Notes under the pieces: generated by a model
Database searches by the model: none
What the model was told of the DNA's origin: nothing
The model's input: the letters and a program-made list of their open reading frames with translations, nothing else
Made by a program: the position numbers and the translations under genes
Part shown: in pieces, positions 1-5,837 of the stretch
How the letters are laid out: each line of letters starts with the position of its first letter
Numbering within the stretch: position 1 is the stretch's first letter
NCBI GenBank assembly: GCA_964400685.1
Contig: CAYNVT010000054.1
Coordinates: 1-24,998, forward strand
Length of the DNA stretch: 24,998 nt
Source: DATCTV01 sp964400685
Lineage (GTDB): Bacteria > Desulfobacterota > Desulfomonilia > UBA1062
Direction: 5' to 3'

Positions 1-1
1 A

Positions 2-52
2 GAAATGAAACACATAGTCATGCTGAGCGAGAAGCTCAAGTCAATAGCATAA
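2..52 (+). CDS. C-terminal end of an unidentified protein (partial)
   Basis: A reading frame open from the left edge encodes 16 residues ending in KLKSIA before a TAA stop, 33 bases before the fprA start. The sequence looks like an amphipathic helix (MKHIVMLSEKLKSIA). The close spacing and shared strand suggest it is the previous gene of the fprA operon. Too little is present to name a family, and a chance open frame cannot be excluded. Confidence 0.35.
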   Translation, partial: EMKHIVMLSEKLKSIA

Positions 53-85
53 TCAATAAGGCTGCAAAGAGAAGGGGATTTGACG

Positions 86-1288
86 ATGCCGGGATTCAAG
101 GCTGTGAAGATTGCTGAAAACGTTTTCTGGGTAGGTGCCATTGACTGGAACATAAGAGACTTTCACGGTTATTCCACCCACAGAGGGAGCACATACAACG
201 CCTACCTGATACTTGCAGACAAGATTACTCTAATAGATACGGTAAAAGCGCCCTTTAGGGATGAGCTCATGAGCCGCATCTCCTCTGTGATCGATCCCAG
301 GAAGATCGACTACATCGTGTCCAATCATACAGAGATGGATCATTCCGGGTGTCTTCCGGAAGTGATAAAGGAAATCGAACCTGAAAAGGTTTTTGCTTCA
401 GCCATGGGTGTAAAGGGCCTCAATGAGCATTTCAGCATCGATAAAGAAATAGTGGCCCTCAAAAGTGGCGATGAACTGAACCTGGGCAACATGACGCTTG
501 CATTCACCGAAACGCGGATGCTCCACTGGCCCGATTCAATGTTCAGCTATCTAAAGGAAAGAAAGCTCCTCTTTTCCCAGGATGCATTTGGAATGCACCT
601 GTCCAGCGATGAGCGTTTCGCAGATGAGCTGCCTGAGGATCTGCTCGAATTCGAGGGTGCCACATATTATGCAAACATCCTGCTTCCCTATTCTCAGCTT
701 GTGCTCAATCTGATTGAAAAAGTGAAAGCAAGCGGTATGGAACTTGAAACAGTTGCACCCGACCACGGTCCCGTATGGAGGGGCCAGGGCATTCCATATA
801 TATTCGGCAGATATCAGGATTGGGCAACTCAGAAACCCACGATGAAGGCAGTCATCGTTTATGACACCATGTGGAAATCAACGGAAAAAATGGCGCGAGC
901 GATCGAGGAAGGGCTTGTAGAGGGAGGAGCAAAGGTTAGATCTATTGAAATGGGTGCATCGCATAGAAGCGATGTGGCATATGAGCTGCTTCAGGCAGGG
1001 GCCTTTGTCGCAGGAGCCCCGACTTTGAACAATAACCTCTTCCCGTCAATGGCGGATGTGCTCACCTATATTAAAGGCCTGAAGCCAAAAAACCTGGTCG
1101 GTGCGGCGTTCGGTTCATATGGATGGAGCGGAGAATCTGCCGCACAGGTTGATGTCTATCTTAAAGAAATTGGCGTTGAAACAGTTGCAGAACCTCTGAA
1201 AATCAAGTGGGTACCTGATGCTGACGCAATAGAAAAATGCAGGCAGCTCGGACTGACAATCGCATCTAAAATGAAGGAGAAAATGTAA
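86..1288 (+). CDS. fprA: Flavodiiron protein (F-type, O2/NO reductase)
   Basis: Flavodiiron proteins reduce O2 to water (or NO to N2O) in the cytoplasm of anaerobes, taking electrons from rubredoxin. The N-terminal metallo-beta-lactamase-like domain keeps the full diiron ligand set: H81-x-E83-x-D85-H86 (HTEMDH), H147 in LHWPDS, D166 in FSQDAFG and H227 in PDHGP. A flavodoxin domain begins near residue 253 (MKAVIVYDTMWKSTEKMA) and should bind FMN. The total of 400 residues is the normal two-domain length. I chose ATG 86 over TTG 80 because GAAGGGG at 71-77 is about nine bases from the ATG but only two from the TTG. The stop overlaps the hrb start (TAATG), so the two are probably translationally coupled. 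The next gene supplies the likely electron donor, as in the fprA-hrb pair of Moorella. Confidence 0.95.
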   Translation: MPGFKAVKIAENVFWVGAIDWNIRDFHGYSTHRGSTYNAYLILADKITLIDTVKAPFRDELMSRISSVIDPRKIDYIVSNHTEMDHSGCLPEVIKEIEPEKVFASAMGVKGLNEHFSIDKEIVALKSGDELNLGNMTLAFTETRMLHWPDSMFSYLKERKLLFSQDAFGMHLSSDERFADELPEDLLEFEGATYYANILLPYSQLVLNLIEKVKASGMELETVAPDHGPVWRGQGIPYIFGRYQDWATQKPTMKAVIVYDTMWKSTEKMARAIEEGLVEGGAKVRSIEMGASHRSDVAYELLQAGAFVAGAPTLNNNLFPSMADVLTYIKGLKPKNLVGAAFGSYGWSGESAAQVDVYLKEIGVETVAEPLKIKWVPDADAIEKCRQLGLTIASKMKEKM

Positions 1289-2004
1289 TGGGCGAGATTA
1301 ATTCAAAGGCGCTTTGGGACATAAGTTATGGTCTGTATATTGTCACCAGCATATCTGGTGAAAAGGCAAACGGTCAGATTGCAAACACCGCCTTTCAGGT
1401 AAGCAACAAGCCAGCGAAGGTCGCCGTAAGCATAAACAAGGAAAACCTTACGCATGAATACATCAAGTCAAGCGGTGTACTGGCCATATCGACCCTGGAA
1501 GAAGAAGCGCCTCTTTCATTTATCGGCACTTTCGGATTCAAGTCAGGAAGAGACATCGACAAACTGTCTCAGGCAAAATACTTCAAAGGCGAAACAGGCT
1601 GTCCCGTTGTTACAGAGAACTGCCTCTCATGGATGGAAGGCAAGGTCATCGGTGAAGCCGATGCCGGTACACATACAATTTTCATTGTTGAGATTACCGG
1701 GTGCGATGTGCTGAAAAAAGGTAAACCACTTACTTATGCCGTTTATCAGGATGTCAAGAAAGGCAAAGCCCCCAAAACAGCACCGACCTATAAGGGTGAT
1801 GCTGCCAAGGAAGAAGAAAAACCGGAAATTAAAAAAGGAGAAAATATGCAGAAATATGTATGCGGAGTTTGTGGATATGTCTATGATCCTGAAAAGGGCG
1901 ATTCGGAAGGCGGGATCCCTGCAGGAACTCCTTTCGATAAGCTGCCTGAAAGCTGGACCTGCCCTGTATGCGGCGCCGGCAAGGATGAGTTTTCACCGGA
2001 ATAA
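1288..2004 (+). CDS. hrb: Flavin reductase-rubredoxin fusion (high molecular weight rubredoxin)
   Basis: This 238-residue protein carries an N-terminal FMN-binding flavin-reductase-like domain (about residues 1-160), a lysine/glutamate-rich linker, and a complete C-terminal rubredoxin (residues 187-238) with the two iron-binding pairs CGVCG and CPVCG. The Moorella thermoacetica homologue, Hrb, passes electrons from NAD(P)H to the flavodiiron protein FprA. The same adjacency here supports the same role: an electron shuttle for O2 or NO reduction. The ATG overlaps the fprA stop by one base, and AAGGAGA lies just upstream inside fprA. Unusually, a strong ribosome binding site and an in-frame ATG sit exactly at the start of the rubredoxin module (see 1834-1848), so the gene may also make a free 52-residue rubredoxin. 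Confidence 0.92.
   Translation: MGEINSKALWDISYGLYIVTSISGEKANGQIANTAFQVSNKPAKVAVSINKENLTHEYIKSSGVLAISTLEEEAPLSFIGTFGFKSGRDIDKLSQAKYFKGETGCPVVTENCLSWMEGKVIGEADAGTHTIFIVEITGCDVLKKGKPLTYAVYQDVKKGKAPKTAPTYKGDAAKEEEKPEIKKGENMQKYVCGVCGYVYDPEKGDSEGGIPAGTPFDKLPESWTCPVCGAGKDEFSPE
1834..1848 (+). promoter_or_regulatory. Internal ribosome binding site and ATG for a free rubredoxin
   Basis: Inside hrb the linker DNA reads AAAGGAG, five bases, then an in-frame ATG at 1846 (residue 187). Translation from here gives 52 residues, the usual length of stand-alone rubredoxin, starting MQKYVCGVCGY. The lysine-rich linker codons could produce the purine run by chance, but its position exactly at the domain boundary is striking. 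Either this is a working second start or it is the remnant of a fusion of two genes. Confidence 0.5.
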
Positions 2005-2030
2005 TAATAAATCAATTCGGAGAAAAATTT

Positions 2031-2843
2031 ATGCCCGTATGCCATCCCCCTTCCAAGGAATTCTTCGAGGGATTGTATCGGGCATATAACCATTACGAAT
2101 ACATACATCCCGATCCCCTAGAATTTGTCTACCGCTACCACAAAGGCCCTGACAGGGAAATCGCAGGGCTTATTGCATCGTGCCTGGCATACGGAAGGGT
2201 CGCTCAGATTCTTAAAAGTGCAGGGACCGTACTGGACGCGATGGGAAAGAGCCCGAGACTTTTTATAGAAAAATCAGACGGCAAAGCATTGCAAAAGACT
2301 TTTTCTTCCTTCAGGCACAGATTTACAGATGGCAGAGAGACAGCCTGTCTTATTGAAGGGATAAGAAATGTTATAATGGCTCATGGATCAATTGAGGCAT
2401 GCATTGCTTCAAACATTAAACAAGACGATACAGACATACTTCCCGCTCTTGAAAAACTTGTTGAAAACCTGTCCGGGGATCATGAGTTTAAAAGCCTTCT
2501 ACCAAGGCCTTCGGCAAAAAGCGCATGCAAAAGGCTTAACCTTTTTCTCAAGTGGATGATCAGGGAGGATGACGTGGACCCGGGCTGCTGGAGCAGCATC
2601 GGTCCTGAACTGCTTGTCATGCCCATTGATACTCATATATTCAGGATATGTTCAAACCTTGGCATTACAAAAAGAAAAAGCGCAGACATGAAAACTGCAC
2701 TTGAAATCACCGGATTTTTCAAAGAGATGAATCCTGATGATCCGGTTAAATATGATTTTGCTCTGACCCGACCCGGAATATGGAACGGGCGCATCCCTCA
2801 CGAATGCAGGGAAATATTGCAACAGGAGGCAGTTTATGGATGA
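2031..2843 (+). CDS. DUF2400/TIGR02757 family protein
   Basis: This 270-residue protein matches the uncharacterised TIGR02757 (DUF2400) family as I recall it, including the N-terminal FVYRYHKGPDREIAGLIAS-type segment and the C-terminal block MPIDTHIFRICSNLG (D200 is its Asp). No signal peptide or membrane segment is visible, so it should be cytoplasmic. The IDTHIFRIC block closely resembles the catalytic Asp segment of endonuclease III (VDTHIFRVCNR), and the later YDFALTRPGIW sits where that family has its next conserved helix. The helix-hairpin-helix lysine and the C-terminal Fe-S cysteines of endonuclease III are absent. Function is unknown; a nucleic-acid-binding or repair role is inference. 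The start follows CGGAG at 2018-2022. The stop overlaps the rubrerythrin start by eight bases (ATGGATGA), which places it in the oxygen-defence operon. Confidence 0.85.
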   Translation: MPVCHPPSKEFFEGLYRAYNHYEYIHPDPLEFVYRYHKGPDREIAGLIASCLAYGRVAQILKSAGTVLDAMGKSPRLFIEKSDGKALQKTFSSFRHRFTDGRETACLIEGIRNVIMAHGSIEACIASNIKQDDTDILPALEKLVENLSGDHEFKSLLPRPSAKSACKRLNLFLKWMIREDDVDPGCWSSIGPELLVMPIDTHIFRICSNLGITKRKSADMKTALEITGFFKEMNPDDPVKYDFALTRPGIWNGRIPHECREILQQEAVYG

Positions 2844-3333
2844 TGTCATAAAAAAGGCAATACATGATGCTTATACAGGGGAATCAAAAGCAGCACTCAG
2901 GCTTAAAGTTTTTGCTGAAAAAGCGGAAGCCGAGGGTTATCCGCAGCTTGCCAAACTCTTCAGGGTCATATCACTTTCCGAAGAAATTCACGGCAAACGC
3001 GCTCTAAGGCTGCTTAAGGCAGTAGGGAACACGGAAGACAACCTCAAGCAGAGTTTTGAAAATGAAACGAGGGTTGCCGAAGTGGCATATGACGATTTCA
3101 TAAAAAAGGCCGAAGAGGCCGGGGATAAGGCTACATCGCTCTATTTCAGCCAGTCCCGCGATGTTGAGGAAATACACGCCAAACTCTATAAAGAAGCCAT
3201 GGACCATGTTATGGAAGAGCGTGAAACCCAATATTATGTCTGCGACATTTGCGGATATGTTTCAGACGGCATCCTCCCCGAAGTCTGCCCCATATGCAAT
3301 GCAAAAAAAGAACGCTTCATGGCTTTCGGCTGA
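2836..3333 (+). CDS. Rubrerythrin (165 residues)
   Basis: Rubrerythrins are cytoplasmic diiron peroxidases that reduce H2O2 with electrons from rubredoxin or NADH-linked partners. The N-terminal four-helix ferritin-like domain shows E16 in TGESKAALR, SEEIHGKR, the acidic helix FENETRVAEVAYDDF and RDVEEIHAKLY, giving the paired E-x-x-H diiron pattern. The C-terminal rubredoxin-like knuckle has YVCDICGY and VCPICNAKKERF. At 165 residues it is shorter than classical rubrerythrin and clearly diverged from the second copy at 4594-5169. AGGAGG at 2824-2829 supports the start, and the gene overlaps the DUF2400 gene. It is the last gene of the plus-strand block, and its rubredoxin partner is probably made by hrb. 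Confidence 0.92.
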   Translation: MDDVIKKAIHDAYTGESKAALRLKVFAEKAEAEGYPQLAKLFRVISLSEEIHGKRALRLLKAVGNTEDNLKQSFENETRVAEVAYDDFIKKAEEAGDKATSLYFSQSRDVEEIHAKLYKEAMDHVMEERETQYYVCDICGYVSDGILPEVCPICNAKKERFMAFG

Positions 3334-3383
3334 CAAAAACCAGGTAAGAAGAACGAGAATTGCTAACCGTTTTTTTTCGAAGT

Positions 3384-3971
3384 TTATTGAGGCAGTTTTT
3401 CAAGCGCTCCAGTAATATTTTCAAGTTTCGGACGGGTATTGATGTCGTTAACGTCGATGTATGTGAGGAAGCCTTTTTTATCAATAATGAATATGGCCCT
3501 CTCGGAGGTCCCGTTTGATCTTAAGACCCCGTAACTTCGGGCAACCGCTCCATGCGGCCAGAAATCGGAAAGAACCGGAAACCATAATGACCCCATCTGT
3601 TTTGTCCAGGCATAAAGGGTGGGAATGCTGTCTACCGTGATTCCAATAAGGATTGCATTATTATCATCGAAAATATCCCTAACAATATTATAGCCCGGCC
3701 ACTGATCGGAACATACCGGTGTCCAGGCGGCGGGTACAAATGATATGACCACATTCTTCTTTCCCCTGAAATCAGAAAGCTTTACACGGCCGCCGGAAAC
3801 CGCGGGTAAATCAAATTCCGGGGCTGCATCTCCGGGCTTAAGGGTTGTCTGGCTGTCGATTGGCTTGAGGCTTCCCGGATTATATATATTGTCCTTGAAC
3901 GCTTCTGATGCCGGAAAAGCGGGAACAGATAAAAATAGAACCAGGACTGCTATCAGGAATGACCGTTTCAT
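3384..3971 (-). CDS. Exported one-cysteine peroxiredoxin (AhpC/TSA family)
   Basis: A 195-residue thioredoxin-fold peroxidase with an N-terminal signal peptide (MKRSFLIAVLVLFLSVPAFPAS), so it should act in the periplasm. The peroxidatic motif P-x3-T-x2-C is PAAWTPVC, with C87 as catalytic cysteine and T84 its helper. KPGDAAPEFDLPAVSGG is the usual family N-terminus. C87 is the only cysteine in the protein, so it cannot form an internal resolving disulfide and needs an outside reductant. The gene starts nine bases after the end of the CPHC thioredoxin-like gene, also exported, which is the obvious candidate. It is the last gene of the perR operon. The substrate (H2O2 or organic peroxide) is not shown by sequence. 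Confidence 0.9.
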   Translation of the reverse strand: MKRSFLIAVLVLFLSVPAFPASEAFKDNIYNPGSLKPIDSQTTLKPGDAAPEFDLPAVSGGRVKLSDFRGKKNVVISFVPAAWTPVCSDQWPGYNIVRDIFDDNNAILIGITVDSIPTLYAWTKQMGSLWFPVLSDFWPHGAVARSYGVLRSNGTSERAIFIIDKKGFLTYIDVNDINTRPKLENITGALEKLPQ

Positions 3972-3980
3972 GACTGCCTC

Positions 3981-4547
3981 CTACTTTACCATGGAAGAAA
4001 GCTTGAGAAGGTTATTCAAAAATTCGTCGGCATTTTCAAATCCGCCGTTCTGCGAATAAAAAACCTTGTAACCGCCTTTACCATCAAGAGTCACTCCAAA
4101 AAAATGCGGTGTCAGAACTCCTTCCAGCCTGTTTGCAGCACTATAGGCCTTGTCATCGAACAGGGGAAAGGCTACATTATATTTCTTCCTGAAAATATTC
4201 ACTTCATACGGAGAATTGCCCACACCTATGCCAAGCATCATTACACGGCCTTTTGTATCCGGTCTTGTATTTATCCTTGTATAAAGCTCATTGACCTTTG
4301 GCGCATATTGCTGGCAATGAGGGCAGTACATATTGAATATCTCGATAATCAATATCCCCTGCCTTATTTGCGGGATAAAGAACTGTCCCTCCTTCTCTTT
4401 TATTCCCAGATATTTTCTTGAAGCCTGGTCTTCAGGGACATTGAGTTTAACGGTTCCGATTTCTTTTGAATATTTCAGTTGATCTGCGCACAACAAACCA
4501 GCCGATACCAATAAAAGTAAAGCAGCCAATAAGAGTACTCTCTTCAT
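3981..4547 (-). CDS. Exported thioredoxin-like protein with CPHC motif
   Basis: A 188-residue protein with a signal peptide (MKRVLLLAALLLLVSAGLLCADQ) and no good lipobox, hence probably soluble in the periplasm. The thioredoxin fold is shown by IEIFNMYCPHCQQYAPKVNELY, with active-site C75-P-H-C78, and by a cis-proline segment (VLTPHFFGVTL). CPHC is also the active site of DsbA, but the overall layout with a bound insert is closer to TlpA-type redoxins. Its position directly before a one-cysteine peroxiredoxin suggests that it recycles the oxidised cysteine of that enzyme. The ribosome binding site is weak (AAGAAG), and a perfect 14-bp hairpin lies only nine bases before the start codon, so expression may be lower than that of the rubrerythrin upstream. 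Confidence 0.85.
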   Translation of the reverse strand: MKRVLLLAALLLLVSAGLLCADQLKYSKEIGTVKLNVPEDQASRKYLGIKEKEGQFFIPQIRQGILIIEIFNMYCPHCQQYAPKVNELYTRINTRPDTKGRVMMLGIGVGNSPYEVNIFRKKYNVAFPLFDDKAYSAANRLEGVLTPHFFGVTLDGKGGYKVFYSQNGGFENADEFLNNLLKLSSMVK

Positions 4548-4556
4548 ATGGTCTTC

Positions 4557-4588
4557 TTATCAGGACTGCCATCCGGCAGTCCTGATAA
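4557..4588 (-). terminator. Perfect 14-bp hairpin between rubrerythrin and the thioredoxin-like gene
   Basis: TTATCAGGACTGCC (4557-4570) pairs with GGCAGTCCTGATAA (4575-4588) around a four-base loop. It begins a few bases after the rubrerythrin stop and ends nine bases before the next start codon. No run of T follows on the minus strand, so it is not a classical intrinsic terminator. A partial terminator, an attenuator or an mRNA-end stabiliser for the rubrerythrin message would all fit. Confidence 0.6.
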
Positions 4589-4593
4589 CTTAA

Positions 4594-5169
4594 TTACCAG
4601 TTCTCTCCGAGCACTTCGAAGTATGCCTGGGGATGGGCACAAGCAGGGCATGCATCCGGGGCAACATTCCCCTCGTGAATATAACCGCAGTTTCTGCAGC
4701 GCCATACAATCTTGCCGTCTTTCTTGAAAACTTTTCCTGCAGCTATATTTGCAGCCAGATCTTTATAGCGCTTCTCATGCTGTTTTTCGGCAACCGAGAC
4801 CGCCTCCCAGACTTTGGCAATTGCTTCGAAACCTTCTTCTCTGGCAATTTTTGCGAACTCGGGATACATGTCGCTCCATTCGTGATACTCTCCGGCTGCC
4901 GCTGCTTTAAGATTTTCAAGCGTTGTCCCCACGACACCTGCCGGGAATGTTGCAGTTATCTCGACATCGCCGCCTTCAAGGAATTTAAAAAATCGCTTTG
5001 CATGCTCTTTTTCCTGGTTTGCCGTCTCTTCGAAAATATCAGCTATCTGAACATAACCTTCTTTCCTGGCCTGTGATGCAAAATATGTATAGCGGTTCCT
5101 GGCCTGCGATTCCCCGGCAAAAGATCCGAGAAGATTTTTTTCCGTCTTTGTTCCCTTTAGGTTTGCCAT
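4594..5169 (-). CDS. rbr: Rubrerythrin (191 residues)
   Basis: This is a classical rubrerythrin of normal length, a cytoplasmic NAD(P)H- or rubredoxin-linked peroxidase of anaerobes. The ferritin-like domain has FAGESQARNRYTYFA, ETANQEKEHAKRFF, GEYHEWSDMYPEFA and SVAEKQHEKRY, which supply the glutamate and histidine ligands of the diiron site. The C-terminal rubredoxin domain has WRCRNCGYIHEG and APDACPACAHP. AAGGAG lies upstream of the ATG. It starts 12 bases after perR on the same strand, the common perR-rbr arrangement, and is therefore very probably under PerR control. The hairpin at 4557-4588 follows its stop. Confidence 0.96.
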   Translation of the reverse strand: MANLKGTKTEKNLLGSFAGESQARNRYTYFASQARKEGYVQIADIFEETANQEKEHAKRFFKFLEGGDVEITATFPAGVVGTTLENLKAAAAGEYHEWSDMYPEFAKIAREEGFEAIAKVWEAVSVAEKQHEKRYKDLAANIAAGKVFKKDGKIVWRCRNCGYIHEGNVAPDACPACAHPQAYFEVLGENW

Positions 5170-5181
5170 TAAACACTCCTT

Positions 5182-5595
5182 TTATTTAGAATTTATTTTT
5201 TCTTTTCTGCAATCAGCACATATGCCGAAAAGTTCCAGGCTGTAATCTGTGATTTTGTAGCCGCAGACATCTTTTAGAGAATGAATTATCTTTTCATTTA
5301 TATCCATATTCTCCGGCATATCATCCACCCTTCCGCAAACCTTGCAGCATATATGGGGATGATTTTTCGGGTTACCGTCATAACGTCTCTTGCCTGAATG
5401 AAAGGCCAGCCTTTGTATATCCCCATTATCAGACAGCATCTCAAGGTTTCTGTATACTGTTCCAAGGCTTATATTGGGCAACAATTTGCGAACCATGGCA
5501 TAAACTTCCTGAGCTGTAGGGTGAGACTTCACCTTTCTGAGCTCGTCTACAATCATTAGTTTCTGTCTGGTTATTCTTTGAGGGCTAACATTCAT
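5182..5595 (-). CDS. perR: Peroxide-responsive Fur-family repressor PerR
   Basis: A 137-residue Fur-family regulator with an N-terminal winged helix (HPTAQEVYAMVRKLLPNISLGTVYRNLEML) and a C-terminal metal-binding dimer domain. The regulatory metal ligands of B. subtilis PerR (H37, D85, H91, H93, D104) fall exactly on H25, D73, H79, H81 and D92, a constant offset of 12. The first structural zinc pair matches as C84/C87, and the second is C126/C129. The aspartate at D73, where iron-sensing Fur proteins usually have glutamate, argues for peroxide sensing by histidine oxidation. It heads the perR-rbr-thioredoxin-peroxiredoxin operon. No Shine-Dalgarno is visible before ATG 5595, and later in-frame starts would cut the DNA-binding domain, so leaderless or weak translation is possible. 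A Fur/PerR-type box lies just upstream. Confidence 0.93.
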   Translation of the reverse strand: MNVSPQRITRQKLMIVDELRKVKSHPTAQEVYAMVRKLLPNISLGTVYRNLEMLSDNGDIQRLAFHSGKRRYDGNPKNHPHICCKVCGRVDDMPENMDINEKIIHSLKDVCGYKITDYSLELFGICADCRKEKINSK

Positions 5596-5600
5596 TTTAA

Positions 5601-5615
5601 TGATAATTATTACTA
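5601..5615. promoter_or_regulatory. Fur/PerR-type operator
   Basis: TGATAATTATTACTA agrees with the 7-1-7 Fur-family consensus TGATAAT-N-ATTATCA at 12 of 14 fixed positions. It lies five bases before the perR start codon, and a second perfect palindrome, TATTACTAGTAATA (5608-5621), overlaps it. The placement suggests autorepression of the perR operon. Confidence 0.6.
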
Positions 5616-5837
5616 GTAATATTTAATGTCAATATAATTATCAAGCTGATCAAAATATTTATGATTCTTTTTTTTATTTTTGAAAGATACTATTCACTAT
5701 ACATCTAAAGTCAGGCTTGGTTACAAGATTGATATTGTAATGTCATTCATTATTTTAAGAGTTATTGATACAATGGAAATTAACCGACCTGCATCCTGAA
5801 ATGTTCAAATAATCTAATTGCTGACTCGGAGGCATAT

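Noticed and set aside
3370..3377. Run of eight Ts after the short rubrerythrin as an intrinsic terminator
   Set aside because: Only a four-base stem (AACG/CGTT) with a 12-base loop precedes it, which is too weak to call.
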